64,000 nucleotides of DNA from Bacillus marasmi (GCF_902168435.1 NZ_LR656164.1:62001-126000); one strand, 5' to 3'; shown: positions 1-9,388, counted from the stretch's first letter. The notes: generated by a model from the letters alone, not told the origin. Numbers and translations: made by a program.

Positions 1-61
1 CTACGATAAATCTGTATTCTTTTTATACTTGGTTCAAAGGAAATGAAAGGGGAAATACTTG

Positions 62-592
62 ATGATGCAAGGTTGCGCAAGTACGATGATGGGGAATGGA
101 ACAGTAACATTAAGCGAGGGGCTTGCCCAGTTGAAATGTGAACATATTCCGTTATTAGAGAAGCTTCATGGCTTGTTTGATATATGTTCAAAAATAGATA
201 AAAATGAAGCTGTTAAAGAGAATTTTGCTCAATTAGAGCCAGCAGTAAGTACCTTTATCGCTGAGCTTGAGCCGCATTCTGAGCGGGAGGAAAGAATTCT
301 GTTTCGAATGATGGAAAGATACTTGGGTGTCGGAATGGGACCGATTGCGGTGATGGAGCATGAGCATACTCAAGCCAAATTATTAATTGGTCGCTTTTTT
401 GAAAAGACAGCTGAAAAACGTGATCATTTGAGTCTTGATGAGATGAAGGAATGCAGTGATTTTATTAAAAATGCTTATTTCACGTTAACTGATCACTTTT
501 CTAAGGAAGAAAATGTGTTATTTCCAATGGCGGAAAATATGCTTTCAGATGAAGAAAAAGCAGAGCTAGCTGAGAAAATTAAACAGATATAA
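62..592 (+). CDS. Hemerythrin-like (HHE) metal-binding protein
   Basis: Four-helix-bundle hemerythrin-family protein of about 176 residues that probably holds a di-iron centre. His/Glu ligands are spaced as in HHE domains: CEHIPLLEKLH near residue 28, EPHSEREE near 72, MEHEHTQAK near 100 and DHFSKEENVLFP near 147. It lacks the N-terminal DUF542 of the ScdA/RIC iron-sulfur repair proteins, so the role (iron, oxygen or NO handling) is open. An in-frame TTG at 59 precedes two ATG codons; a GGGGAA Shine-Dalgarno at 49-54 suits the ATG at 62. A bidirectional terminator separates it from the convergent MFS gene. Confidence 0.8.
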   Translation: MMQGCASTMMGNGTVTLSEGLAQLKCEHIPLLEKLHGLFDICSKIDKNEAVKENFAQLEPAVSTFIAELEPHSEREERILFRMMERYLGVGMGPIAVMEHEHTQAKLLIGRFFEKTAEKRDHLSLDEMKECSDFIKNAYFTLTDHFSKEENVLFPMAENMLSDEEKAELAEKIKQI

Positions 593-595
593 ACG

Positions 596-625
596 AAAAA
601 GGATGGGAGCTCCCATCCTTTTTTT
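596..625. terminator. Bidirectional rho-independent terminator
   Basis: A self-complementary GGATGGGAGCTCCCATCC stem is flanked by A-run and T-run, between the convergent hemerythrin and MFS genes. It can serve both strands. Confidence 0.85.
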
Positions 626-629
626 GACT

Positions 630-1865
630 TTAAGAATATAGGTCTTTCAATTTTTTATCAGATGGTAATAGGCTTGTGAAAATTCCTAGTAATGGTAGAA
701 GTCCGACTATTATCATTGTTTCTGTAAGGCCAATGACGTCGGCCATGTATCCGAGTCCAACCGAGCCAATTGCACCCATCCCAAAGGCTAAACCAACCGT
801 TAAACCAGCCATTGTACCAATTTTGCCTGGAAAAAGCTCCTGGGCATAAACAACGGTTACGGAAAAACTGGTCATTAAAATAAAGCCAGAAATCGCTAAA
901 AATACTAAAGCTAACGTACTATTTACAAAAGGCATGAATACGGTTATTGGAGCACAACCTACTAATGAAGCAAAAATAACAGTCTTTTTACCAAAACGGT
1001 CAGCTAGTGGTCCACCAAAAAAGGTACCAACCGCACCTGCTAATAAAAAGACGAAAACATAAGTTTGCGACGCTCTTATTGTAAGTCCATAATGTTCAAT
1101 CGCATAAAAGGCATAGTAGTTTGTCATCCCCGCTACATACCAGGACCTTGCAAAAATTAAAAATAGCACCACGCCTAAACCAAACCAAGCAATCTTCGGA
1201 TAGGGTTGATTCAGCGCTTTAGAATGACCGTTTTTTTGAGTTTGATTTCGTTTCTCTATTAGCAATTTCGCACTGTACCATTTTGAAATATAAATGAGTA
1301 ATCCAACCGCAGCTGCAGCAACTAAGATAAACCAAGCAGCTCCTCGTTGTCCAAGTGGAACTAGCACGGCAGCAGTGATAAGGGGAGCTAATGATTGACC
1401 TGTATTTCCACCAACCTGATATATTGATTGGCCTAAGCCGCGTCGTGGTCCCGATGCCCAAAAGGCAACTTTAGAGCCTTCCGGATGAAACATGGCTGAG
1501 CCAATTCCCATGCAGGCAACAGAAAGCATGATTAGCTCTAGATTTGGAGCAAATGTCAGACCTGTTACCCCGATTAAGGTTAAACTCAAAGCCAGCGGAA
1601 GTGTGTAAGGCTTTGGTTTTTTGTCGGAGTACATTCCGATGATAGGCTGCAAAAGTGAGGCGACGATATTTAACGAAAAGGCAATCATCCCTAATTGTGT
1701 ATATGATAACCCCATCGATTTTTCTAAAATTGGAAACATTGCTGGAACAACTGCTTGAAGTGTGTCATTTAATAAATGGCAAAGACCAAGAATGATTAAT
1801 ATTTTATAGGTTGTGGCTTGTTGTTGATTCCCTGTGGACCCAACGTTTAGCGCAGCTTGACTCAA
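630..1865 (-). CDS. MFS transporter, fosmidomycin-resistance (Fsr) type
   Basis: Twelve-segment major facilitator protein (411 aa). The N-terminal segment LGLCHLLNDTLQAVVPAMFPIL and the HPEGSKVAFW motif near residue 128 are typical of Fsr-type exporters; PLADRFGKKT is the repeated MFS loop motif of the second half. The family exports fosmidomycin and other small compounds; the substrate here is unknown. The start is TTG, preceded by an AGGAAGAGG Shine-Dalgarno. It is divergent from a MarR-family regulator at 2060, the usual arrangement for a locally controlled exporter, and an imperfect palindrome lies just upstream (1888-1911). Confidence 0.85.
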   Translation of the reverse strand: MSQAALNVGSTGNQQQATTYKILIILGLCHLLNDTLQAVVPAMFPILEKSMGLSYTQLGMIAFSLNIVASLLQPIIGMYSDKKPKPYTLPLALSLTLIGVTGLTFAPNLELIMLSVACMGIGSAMFHPEGSKVAFWASGPRRGLGQSIYQVGGNTGQSLAPLITAAVLVPLGQRGAAWFILVAAAAVGLLIYISKWYSAKLLIEKRNQTQKNGHSKALNQPYPKIAWFGLGVVLFLIFARSWYVAGMTNYYAFYAIEHYGLTIRASQTYVFVFLLAGAVGTFFGGPLADRFGKKTVIFASLVGCAPITVFMPFVNSTLALVFLAISGFILMTSFSVTVVYAQELFPGKIGTMAGLTVGLAFGMGAIGSVGLGYMADVIGLTETMIIVGLLPLLGIFTSLLPSDKKLKDLYS

Positions 1866-1887
1866 AGTGTTTCGCCTCTTCCTAAAT

Positions 1888-1911
1888 AAGTATATTTAAT
1901 ATTTGTATCTT
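1888..1911. promoter_or_regulatory. Imperfect palindrome, candidate MarR operator
   Basis: An AT-rich inverted repeat, arms AAGTATATTT and ATTTGTATCTT around a short centre, lies 23 bp upstream of the MFS start in the MFS-marR divergent region. Size and position fit a MarR-family operator. Binding is inferred only. Confidence 0.4.
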
Positions 1912-1982
1912 ACATAATTTTTGGTTTAAATAGAATGATTTTGCTTGAGTCCTTGCATATAACATCAAAGCTTTAACGATAT

Positions 1983-2011
1983 TTGACATATATGTTGCGA
2001 TTTACTATAAT
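1983..2011 (+). promoter_or_regulatory. SigA promoter of the marR-like gene
   Basis: TTGACA (1983-1988), a 17-bp spacer and TATAAT (2006-2011) form a perfect consensus vegetative promoter about 50 bp upstream of the MarR start. Confidence 0.85.
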
Positions 2012-2059
2012 TACTTTGAATTCAAGATTTTTTTATTAATTATTGAGGATGAAGCGGCA

Positions 2060-2500
2060 ATGAGTACTGAGCAAATTAATCAATCATTAAAATTATTTAT
2101 TGTGCTTTCGCGTTCATATAAAGCAATTAACGAACAGGTAAACAAGTTTATTGCCAAAAATGGCCTAAACCCAACTGAATTTGCTGTTTTAGAGCTTTTG
2201 TATCATAAAGGAGAGCAGCCACTTCAGCAAATAGGGGGCAAAATTCTACTAGCAAGCGGCAGCATCACGTATGTAGTAGATAAACTAGAGCAAAAGGGAT
2301 TACTAAAAAGAGTTGCTTGTCCAAATGACAGACGTGTAACATATGCAAAAATCAGCGATGAGGGAAAGCAATTTATTGAAGACATTTTCCCAGAGCATGA
2401 ACAAAGAATTAATGAAATTATGTCAGTACTTAGTGATGAAGAAAAGAATACCGCGATAGACATACTGAAGAAATTAGGTTTATCTGTCGGAAAATATTAA
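2060..2500 (+). CDS. MarR-family transcriptional regulator
   Basis: Winged-helix MarR protein of 146 residues, the usual family length. The helix-turn-helix lies around LQQIGGKILLASGSITYVVDKLE (about residues 55-77), followed by the beta-wing KGLLKRVACPNDRRV with the conserved DRR. MarR proteins bind palindromes as dimers and are usually released by a ligand. Divergence from the Fsr-type exporter suggests it controls that gene and itself. The start has a GAGGATGAAG Shine-Dalgarno, and transcription is expected from the consensus promoter at 1983. Confidence 0.9.
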   Translation: MSTEQINQSLKLFIVLSRSYKAINEQVNKFIAKNGLNPTEFAVLELLYHKGEQPLQQIGGKILLASGSITYVVDKLEQKGLLKRVACPNDRRVTYAKISDEGKQFIEDIFPEHEQRINEIMSVLSDEEKNTAIDILKKLGLSVGKY

Positions 2501-2589
2501 AACAGCGGTCATAATTAAGACTGCTTTTTCTTTTTTTAGGAGTAGGTCAAGCGAGTTTATCATAGCATTTTATCACTAGGGAGGTATGA

Positions 2590-4287
2590 ATGATGAAGTT
2601 TTCAGAGTATACATATTCACGACCCAATTTAGAACAGATAAAGCAAGTGTTTGACCAGGAACTTGACCATTTTAAGAATGCGGCGACTGTAGAAGAGCAA
2701 ATTAACGCTAATCAAAACATCAATAACATCCGCGATACGATTAGCACGATGTTTAATTTATGTTATATACGACATTCAATTAATACAAATGACGAGTTTT
2801 ATAAAAACGAACAAGATTATATTGACGAAATTGATCCTGAAGTGGAGGAGTTAGTCACAAAGTACTATCGGTTGCTAACGACTTCAAGGTTCCGGAGTGA
2901 GCTCGAAAAAAAATGGGGAAAGCAGTTGTTTGCTCTAGCTGAAGCTCAGCTAAAAACATTTGCTCCAGAAGTGATCCCGCTTCTCCAGCAGGAAAACAAG
3001 CTTTCCTCTGAATACACAAAACTCATTGCATCTGCCAAGATTCACTTTGAAGGTCAAGAGCGGACGCTGCCTCAGCTAGAGCCTTTTGCACAGTCGCCAG
3101 ACCGCAATATGCGGATACGTGCAAATGAAGCACGATTTGGCTTTTTTGCAGACAATGAGGAAAAGCTCGATGAAATATTCGCTGAACTTGTGAAGGTTAG
3201 AACTCAAATTGCCAGAGGGCTTGGTTACAAAAATTTTGTCGAGCTTGGCTATGCGCGGATGAGTCGAACCGATTATAACGCAGATATGGTAGCAAATTTC
3301 CGAAAACAGGTTCTCGAGCATATCGTTCCACTGGCAGATAAGCTGAAGCAAAGACAAAGTAAGCGAATTGGTGTTGAGAAACTAAAATACTATGATGAGC
3401 CGATTATTTTCCATACAGGCAATGCGACTCCGAAGGGAGGACCAGAGTGGATTATCGAAGGCGGGCAGAAGATGTACAATGAATTAGCGCCTGAGACTGG
3501 GGAGTTTTTCAAGTTTATGACTGAAAATGATTTAATGGACTTAGTTTCTAAGCCAGGTAAGGCTAGTGGTGGTTATTGTACGTTTATTGAAAATTACAAA
3601 GCACCATTCATTTTCTCTAATTTTAATGGTACATCAGGAGATATTGACGTCTTAACCCATGAGGCAGGTCATGCGTTTCAGGTATATTTAAGTCGTAACT
3701 TTGATATTCCAGAATATTACTGGCCAACTTATGAGGCTTGTGAAATTCACTCGATGAGTATGGAGTTTTTTTCTTGGCCTTGGATGAAGGAGTTTTTTAA
3801 AGAGGATACTGAGAAATATCAATTTGCTCATTTAAGCGGTGCGTTGTTGTTCTTACCATATGGTGTTGCAGTTGATGAATTTCAGCATTGGGTCTACGAA
3901 AATCATACAGCAACCCCACAAGAACGGAAGCAAGCATGGCGGGAAATTGAGAAAAAATATATGCCTTATAAAGATTATGATGGATTGCCATACTTGGAAA
4001 ATGGTGGTTTTTGGCAGAAGCAAGCCCATATATATAACTCTCCATTCTATTATATCGATTACACGCTAGCGCAAATATGTGCTTTTCAATTTTGGAAACG
4101 CTCAAGGCATGACTGGAAAGAGGCATGGAGCGATTATTTGAAGCTTTGCCAGCTAGGCGGAAGTAAGTCGTTCACAGAACTAGTAGCACAAGCGGGCTTA
4201 GCTTCACCTTTTAAGGAAGGCTGCGTAAAATCAGTCATTGATGAAATAGATCAATGGTTAGCATCTATTTCAGATGATAAGCTATAA
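2590..4287 (+). CDS. M3-family oligoendopeptidase (PepF-like)
   Basis: Cytoplasmic zinc metallopeptidase of 565 residues. The HEAGHAFQ zinc motif begins at residue 357 (two His ligands and the catalytic Glu), and the third ligand Glu lies in EACEIHSMSMEFF about 25 residues on. Architecture matches the M3B oligoendopeptidase family, which trims peptides of moderate length. A GGGAGG Shine-Dalgarno precedes tandem ATG codons at 2590/2593. It stands alone between marR and convergent clpE and shares a bidirectional terminator with clpE. Confidence 0.9.
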   Translation: MMKFSEYTYSRPNLEQIKQVFDQELDHFKNAATVEEQINANQNINNIRDTISTMFNLCYIRHSINTNDEFYKNEQDYIDEIDPEVEELVTKYYRLLTTSRFRSELEKKWGKQLFALAEAQLKTFAPEVIPLLQQENKLSSEYTKLIASAKIHFEGQERTLPQLEPFAQSPDRNMRIRANEARFGFFADNEEKLDEIFAELVKVRTQIARGLGYKNFVELGYARMSRTDYNADMVANFRKQVLEHIVPLADKLKQRQSKRIGVEKLKYYDEPIIFHTGNATPKGGPEWIIEGGQKMYNELAPETGEFFKFMTENDLMDLVSKPGKASGGYCTFIENYKAPFIFSNFNGTSGDIDVLTHEAGHAFQVYLSRNFDIPEYYWPTYEACEIHSMSMEFFSWPWMKEFFKEDTEKYQFAHLSGALLFLPYGVAVDEFQHWVYENHTATPQERKQAWREIEKKYMPYKDYDGLPYLENGGFWQKQAHIYNSPFYYIDYTLAQICAFQFWKRSRHDWKEAWSDYLKLCQLGGSKSFTELVAQAGLASPFKEGCVKSVIDEIDQWLASISDDKL

Positions 4288-4310
4288 GAGTATGTTGTTT
4301 TGTTAATAAT

Positions 4311-4354
4311 AAAAAATCTCACTTGGACAAATGGTGCCCAAGTGAGATTTTTTT
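4311..4354. terminator. Bidirectional terminator between pepF-like gene and clpE
   Basis: A 16-bp stem AAAAAATCTCACTTGG / CCAAGTGAGATTTTTT with a short loop and T-runs on both strands, between convergent genes. Confidence 0.9.
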
Positions 4355-4356
4355 GA

Positions 4357-6519
4357 TTACTTACTTCTTACGACAATCGTATCATTTTCAACGTCAGCAA
4401 TAAGGTCGCTAACATTTTCTTCATCTAAAATAAAATCGGTAATCTTATCCTCTAAATGCTCCTGAATAACACGACGGAGCGGGCGTGCACCGAAAGCTGG
4501 ATGGTATCCAAGTTCCACAATTTTTTCCTTAGCATCGGTAGTTAATGATAAGGTTAAGCTCTGCTCAGTCAGCATTTCTTGTAATTCCACTAGCATTAAA
4601 TCAACAATCTCAAGAAGTTCTTCCTTATTAAGTGATTTAAACTCAATAATGCTGTCAAAGCGGTTTAAAAATTCTGGTTTAAAAAATGCTCCAAGTGAAT
4701 CGAGAATATTAGATTCCTTGCCAGCTGAGTTTTTTTCGAAGCCTACCTCGATGGTTTTGTGTCCTGTTCCGGCATTACTAGTCATAATAATTACTGAATC
4801 CTTAAAGCTGACGGTACGTCCTTGACTATCAGTTAAACGTCCATCCTCAAGAATTTGAAGGAACATATGCTGAACATCAGGATGAGCTTTTTCGATTTCG
4901 TCTAATAGAATAATGCAATATGGATTTCGACGAACTTTTTCAGTAAGCTGTCCAGCTTCTTCGTGGCCTACATATCCTGGTGGTGAACCAATAATTTTTG
5001 ATACGCTATGTTTTTCCATATATTCGCTCATATCAAGACGAATCATTGCGTCTTTTGAACCAAAAAGCTCGTCTGCAAGTGTTTTTGTTAACTCAGTTTT
5101 TCCGACCCCGGTAGGTCCGACAAATAAGAATGAGCCAATAGGGCGATGCTTTGATTTCAAGCCTGCACGGCTACGTCGAATCGCTTTAGCAACCTTCTTA
5201 ACTGCTTCCGCTTGACCAATTACTTTTTTTGCCAGATTTTCTTCAAGGTGTTTCATTTTATTCTGATCATCTGTCTGAAGTTTTCCAACCGGAATTCCTG
5301 TTTTCTTCTCAATAATTGATTGAATGAGTTGGACATCGACGATAGGGTGCTCAACCGAAGCATTTTCTGTTTGTGTTAATTTCTTTTCAAGGGCAGCTTC
5401 CTCATCACGAAGCTTAGCAGCCAGCTCGTATTTTTCATTCTTTAAGGCAGCTTCTTTTTCGTTACTAATGTCTTTTAAGCGTTTTTCAATTTGTTCGGTA
5501 TCTGGGGAAGAAGTATGATTCAAGTTCAAAATGGATCCTGCCTCATCCATTAAGTCAATGGCTTTATCAGGTAGGAATCGATCTTGAATATAGCGGTGAG
5601 ACAAGGTTACACACGCTTTAATTGCTTCTTCAGTGTACGATACTTTGTGGTATTGCTCATATTTAGTCTGTAGACCCTTGAGAATCTCAATGGCCTTATC
5701 CAAGCTTGGTTCCCCGACAAGTACAGGTTGGAAGCGACGTTCAAGTGCTGGGTCCTTTTCAATTTTACGATATTCCTTTAAAGTCGTTGCACCAACAACC
5801 TGTAGTTCACCTCTAGCCAATGCAGGTTTTAAAATATTACCTGCATCCATGGAACCTTCGGCAGAGCCCGCTCCAACTAAAAGGTGAATCTCGTCGATAA
5901 AGAGAATAATATTCTTTCTTTGCTGTAGTTCTCCGATGAGCTTCTTCATTCTTTCCTCAAATTGACCACGAATCCCTGTGTTTGAAACAAGGGAAGCCAC
6001 ATCTAAAAGGTAAACTTCCTTTCCGAGAAGTTTCGAAGGGACATTACCCTCGGCTATTTTTAATGCCAAGCCTTCAGCAATGGCCGTTTTACCAACACCA
6101 GGTTCACCGATTAGGACTGGATTGTTCTTGTTGCGTCTGTTTAAAATCTCCATTACACGAGAAATCTCTTCTTCGCGACCGATTACTGGGTCAATTAAGC
6201 CAGCTTTGGCAAACTGTGTTAAGTTGCGACCGAATTGATCGATAAAGCCTCCACCATTAGTCGCTTTAGTATCTTCGAATGTATGTTGGGTAAAATCCTG
6301 TTGTGGATTTGGGTTAAATTGATTTTTAGAAATGTCATTGAACATTTCTTCGAGTGGGAAATGGTTAAAGCCTTTTAAGCCCCAGTTGTTAATATTCCCG
6401 ATTTTTTCGCGTTCCTTTTTGTAGCAATCCTCGCATAAGAGGAAATGCTTTTTTTGACCATTGATATTAATGTTCATTTGAATGTTTGCTTCGTTTGTTT
6501 GACATTTGTTGCAAAGCAT
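4357..6519 (-). CDS. clpE: ClpE, CtsR-controlled Clp ATPase
   Basis: HSP100/Clp unfoldase (720 aa) that would feed substrates to ClpP during heat stress. The order is: N-terminal zinc finger (CNKCQTNEA, then CEDCYK near residue 30), first AAA+ module with Walker [10 protein letters not shown] near 142, a UVR-like coiled segment ([15 protein letters not shown], near 365), second AAA+ module with GPTGVGKTE near 470, and the C-terminal D2-small domain. The zinc finger separates ClpE from ClpC. The start has an AGGAGGTC Shine-Dalgarno. Two CtsR operators overlap the promoter. clpE beside divergent ykvI is the B. subtilis order. Confidence 0.97.
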   Translation of the reverse strand: MLCNKCQTNEANIQMNININGQKKHFLLCEDCYKKEREKIGNINNWGLKGFNHFPLEEMFNDISKNQFNPNPQQDFTQHTFEDTKATNGGGFIDQFGRNLTQFAKAGLIDPVIGREEEISRVMEILNRRNKNNPVLIGEPGVGKTAIAEGLALKIAEGNVPSKLLGKEVYLLDVASLVSNTGIRGQFEERMKKLIGELQQRKNIILFIDEIHLLVGAGSAEGSMDAGNILKPALARGELQVVGATTLKEYRKIEKDPALERRFQPVLVGEPSLDKAIEILKGLQTKYEQYHKVSYTEEAIKACVTLSHRYIQDRFLPDKAIDLMDEAGSILNLNHTSSPDTEQIEKRLKDISNEKEAALKNEKYELAAKLRDEEAALEKKLTQTENASVEHPIVDVQLIQSIIEKKTGIPVGKLQTDDQNKMKHLEENLAKKVIGQAEAVKKVAKAIRRSRAGLKSKHRPIGSFLFVGPTGVGKTELTKTLADELFGSKDAMIRLDMSEYMEKHSVSKIIGSPPGYVGHEEAGQLTEKVRRNPYCIILLDEIEKAHPDVQHMFLQILEDGRLTDSQGRTVSFKDSVIIMTSNAGTGHKTIEVGFEKNSAGKESNILDSLGAFFKPEFLNRFDSIIEFKSLNKEELLEIVDLMLVELQEMLTEQSLTLSLTTDAKEKIVELGYHPAFGARPLRRVIQEHLEDKITDFILDEENVSDLIADVENDTIVVRSK

Positions 6520-6550
6520 TTCGCATGACCTCCTAAATCATTTGTTTGAC

Positions 6551-6602
6551 TTTGACTAACTTTGACCTTTCGTGACTTTATTATACTTTGACTAATTTTG
6601 AC
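6551..6602 (-). promoter_or_regulatory. Two CtsR operators upstream of clpE
   Basis: On the minus strand two tandem heptad pairs occur: GGTCAAAGTTAGTCAAA (6567-6551) and GTCAAAATTAGTCAAA (6602-6587). Both match the CtsR operator, a GGTCAAA direct repeat with a 3-bp gap. One lies in the promoter spacer and one downstream of the -10 box, so CtsR binding should block RNA polymerase. Confidence 0.9.
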
Positions 6603-6608
6603 TTTCAA
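6580..6608 (-). promoter_or_regulatory. SigA promoter of clpE
   Basis: Minus-strand TTGAAA (6608-6603), a 17-bp spacer and TATAAT (6585-6580), interleaved with the CtsR operators. Confidence 0.85.
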
Positions 6609-6743
6609 GTATTTTAAACAAAAAAATTGTCATAATTTTGGTCTTACATAAATGTTGTATTTCCTACAGTCTCTTTTTTTACAAAAAATCTCGTCTGTTT
6701 TGTCCATGTGCTCATATATATGGATAAAGAGGAGGAGAATGAC

Positions 6744-7784
6744 TTGAAACCAAAATGGAGTGCATCCTTTCAAATCGCTGCAGTATATGTTGGAACCGTG
6801 GTAGGAGCTGGATTTGCCACTGGAAAAGAAATCGTCGAGTTCTTTACAAGGTTTGGCTTCATCGGCTTAATTGGAATCGGGATTAGTGGCTCCTTGCTGA
6901 TTTACTTAGGTTCAAAATTACTTAGAATGGCTGCTCAGGTCGGCGCACATTCCTATCAGGAATTTAACGAGTATTTATTTGGTACATTTTTTGGACGAGT
7001 AATTAATGTCATGACACTCTTAATGCTCCTCGGAGTATGTGCTGTAATGCTCTCAGGTGCTGGTGCTGTTTTTGAAGAACAATTACACCTTTCAAAATTA
7101 ATGGGGGTTGTTATAACAATCATTCTTTCCATCCTTGTCCTAGTAATTGGGATGAAGGGGTTATTTGTAGTGAATGTAGTGGTTGTACCGTTAATGGTTA
7201 CGTTTAGTATTATTTTGATGGTTAAATCAGTGCAGCTACCACACTTTACTGATGAGTTATTGGTCATACCTTTTCTAGCAGATGGTTGGAAGGCCGTTGT
7301 TTCTCCTTTCTCTTATGCTGCTTTTAATTTATTTCTAGCTCAAGCAGTTTTGGTGCCGGTAGCATATGAAATTGAAGATGACCAAACCTTGAAGTGGGGT
7401 GGTATTTTAGGAGGAATTGCTTTAACTTGTATTTTGATTTGTGGTCATTTTGCTTTGATCATGCTGCCGCAGTTTGAAACTTTTGAAGTACCTATGGCGG
7501 TAGTTGTAAAAAATGTTGCCGCGGTCTTTTATTGGATATACGTGATCATTATTTATGGGGAAATTTTCACTTCGGTTATTGGGAATGTTTTTGGGATCGA
7601 ACGCCAACTACAAAACTATGTTACTCTACCAAGTATAGCCATTGTTTGCGGTATTTTTATGAGCTGTTATTTTGTCAGTTTGATAGATTATGGGGAATTA
7701 CTATCGTATTTATATCCACTGTTTGGCTACTTCAGCCTAGCTTTTATAATATTGTTATGGATGAAGCCATTGAAGGTGAAATAA
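6744..7784 (+). CDS. ykvI: YkvI-family membrane protein
   Basis: Integral membrane protein of about 346 residues with some ten hydrophobic segments. The N-terminal IAAVYVGTVVGAGFATGKEIVEFF is the glycine-rich unwound-helix signature of LeuT/APC-fold transporters and is characteristic of the YkvI family. Function is not established. The longer reading starts at a GTG (6708), but GAGGAGG at 6730-6736 is correctly spaced for the TTG at 6744. Its position next to divergent clpE is conserved with B. subtilis. Confidence 0.85.
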   Translation: MKPKWSASFQIAAVYVGTVVGAGFATGKEIVEFFTRFGFIGLIGIGISGSLLIYLGSKLLRMAAQVGAHSYQEFNEYLFGTFFGRVINVMTLLMLLGVCAVMLSGAGAVFEEQLHLSKLMGVVITIILSILVLVIGMKGLFVVNVVVVPLMVTFSIILMVKSVQLPHFTDELLVIPFLADGWKAVVSPFSYAAFNLFLAQAVLVPVAYEIEDDQTLKWGGILGGIALTCILICGHFALIMLPQFETFEVPMAVVVKNVAAVFYWIYVIIIYGEIFTSVIGNVFGIERQLQNYVTLPSIAIVCGIFMSCYFVSLIDYGELLSYLYPLFGYFSLAFIILLWMKPLKVK

Positions 7785-7813
7785 AAAAGCAGCCTTTTAA
7801 AAAGGCTGCTTTA
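7784..7813. terminator. Bidirectional terminator ykvI / CPBP gene
   Basis: Hairpin AAAAAGCAGCCTTTT / AAAGGCTGCTTT between convergent genes; its right arm reaches the stop codon of the minus-strand gene. Confidence 0.85.
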
Positions 7814-8422
7814 ACGAAGTGGCATAAGTACAAATAAAAATAAATCGTATACTAAATGTGATACGATGACTAGCGGCATACTTCTTCGCCAAGCATAAAG
7901 CCATGACCAAAATAGTCCTGCAACAAAGGCGGCAAACGGAAGCATAAATTGATCTGAATATATATGTACTGATGCATACATAAGTGATGAAAGGATTATA
8001 CTTACGCCATTTGAGGTCAGTGAAAGCAATTTTTTTTGAATGAAACCTCGCCAAAATATTTCTTCCCCTGGAACAATAACTAGAATTAACGCAAGATAGT
8101 GCCAAAATAAATCCGGTCCGAAATGCTTGTACAACTTGGATATTTGTTTAGTAACCGGTATATTAAATAACTCTATTAATTGATTTCCAATCCAGAAAAG
8201 GAAGTAGAGTAGAACGCCTGAAAGGATTCCAATAAAAAGGTATTTAAATAATGATAATTTGTCATCTAATTTATCCCTGGCAACGACAAAACAGATCAAC
8301 AGAAGCATTGTTGCAGTAAAAAAATACCAAAAGACCGCCTTATCTGAAAAGGTAAAATACATTAATAAGTGCGCTAAAATGAAACCGCTTATAAAACGAA
8401 GGTCAAGTGCTGATTTTATCAT
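7811..8422 (-). CDS. CPBP-family intramembrane metalloprotease
   Basis: Multi-spanning membrane protein (203 aa) with the CPBP/ABI (Rce1-like) signature: PGEEIFWRGFIQ (Glu-Glu-x3-Arg) near residue 118, a second motif around FVAGLFWSWLYAWRR and the His of VSHLVYDL near 188. Such proteins cleave or modify partners in the membrane; bacterial roles include bacteriocin self-immunity, and the target here is unknown. A GGGGATGTGA sequence precedes the ATG. It lies downstream of ykvS, separated by a strong hairpin, so it is probably transcribed separately. Confidence 0.85.
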   Translation of the reverse strand: MIKSALDLRFISGFILAHLLMYFTFSDKAVFWYFFTATMLLLICFVVARDKLDDKLSLFKYLFIGILSGVLLYFLFWIGNQLIELFNIPVTKQISKLYKHFGPDLFWHYLALILVIVPGEEIFWRGFIQKKLLSLTSNGVSIILSSLMYASVHIYSDQFMLPFAAFVAGLFWSWLYAWRRSMPLVIVSHLVYDLFLFVLMPLR

Positions 8423-8501
8423 TCACATCCCCCTCTCTTAACTAATTTTCTTTATTTTAACAAAAACCCCTTTATTTATGTAGAGAAAATTGAGGAATAA
8501 A

Positions 8502-8552
8502 AAACCGTCTTATAAAAAAGCAGAGGAGCTCTGCTTTTTTATAAGACGGTTT
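8502..8552. terminator. 24-bp perfect hairpin overlapping the ykvS stop codon
   Basis: The left arm 8502-8525 and right arm 8529-8552 are perfectly complementary around a 3-nt loop (GAG). The stop codon of ykvS (8541-8539) and its last four codons lie inside the stem. A-run and T-run on both sides suggest a terminator for ykvS. Confidence 0.8.
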
Positions 8553-8727
8553 CTTTAATGACTCTATAGTTTTTATGATTAACAACAGTTCTTTGATCAA
8601 GTTCGAGATCACGATAATTATCCATATAAGTTAAATCGACGATTACTGAATTCTCATTTACTTTTTCTACGATTCCTTGTAACCCGTCTCTAAATTCGAT
8701 GACATTGCCTACTTTTGCTCTCTTCAA
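8539..8727 (-). CDS. ykvS: YkvS (DUF2187) small protein
   Basis: Small protein of 62 residues with a KOW/SH3-like beta pattern (GNVIEFRDGLQGIVEKVNENSVIVDLTYM). It matches the DUF2187/YkvS family of Bacillaceae; no biochemical function is known to me. The start is TTG, with GGGAGAGAG eight bases upstream. It ends inside the perfect hairpin at 8502-8552. Confidence 0.85.
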   Translation of the reverse strand: MKRAKVGNVIEFRDGLQGIVEKVNENSVIVDLTYMDNYRDLELDQRTVVNHKNYRVIKETVL

Positions 8728-9036
8728 ATTATCTCTCTCCCTTGTCTTAAAAATTATGTTACTTAACAGTTTGCACTACTTTTCTGATTTCGTAAATGAT
8801 TTTCAAGGAATTTTCAGGGATTTTTTTGGTGGAATTTTGAAATTCGACAAGATTATTGTAATAGTTCCACGCTTCAACATTTTTTATATTTGTGCGAATT
8901 TTGTATGAAAGTTTACAATCTGGAAGGATGGACAACCGTCTGTTTTTTTTATAAGCTATTAAAAAATAAACTGATGTAAAAGGTGTACAAAAGAAAATGC
9001 GTAAACCTTTGTTTTATCTAAAGCTAGAGGAACTAG
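8728..9036. other. Intergenic region without recognised feature
   Basis: About 310 bp of AT-rich sequence between divergent ykvS and the small ORF at 9040. No ORF with a credible Shine-Dalgarno, no strong hairpin and no clear promoter was found; it presumably holds the ykvS promoter. Confidence 0.5.
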
Positions 9037-9039
9037 GTG

Positions 9040-9243
9040 ATGATCAAGATGAACGATGAAACAATCCATATCCAATTGGAAAAACTGAAAAATAAAGAGC
9101 TGCAAGAGTTTCTCGTCAAAAAGGAGGAATTTCTAGCTGTTCGTAAGATAATAGTCGACCGAGATGATTTTAAACATTTTCGGGGTACTGCCTTACGCGG
9201 TGGCGACGTTTTATATGAATATTTGGATGAACCTAGAAGCTAA
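9040..9243 (+). CDS. Conserved-type small hypothetical protein
   Basis: Small soluble protein of about 67 residues, not recognised. It begins with a charged helical stretch (LEKLKNKELQEFLVKKEEFLAVRKIIVDRDDF) and ends in a glycine-containing segment. AGAGG at 9026-9030 is nine bases before the ATG at 9040; an overlapping GTG at 9037 and an ATG at 9049 are alternatives. Codon use resembles its neighbours. It is followed by a Spo0E-like gene; no function is proposed. Confidence 0.6.
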   Translation: MIKMNDETIHIQLEKLKNKELQEFLVKKEEFLAVRKIIVDRDDFKHFRGTALRGGDVLYEYLDEPRS

Positions 9244-9388
9244 ATTACCCTATTGAATAGTTAAATTAATACTATATATGCTCGTAAATGATTAATTTTA
9301 CATAATATTTTGATAAGTGTGACAAAATACCTATTGTTTGGTATGATAAGGGTATAAAATATAACTAAAATCCTATGAGGTGACAAAT

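Noticed and set aside
1219-1461. 80-codon frame inside the MFS gene
   Set aside because: Shadow frame of the well-supported transporter on the same strand.
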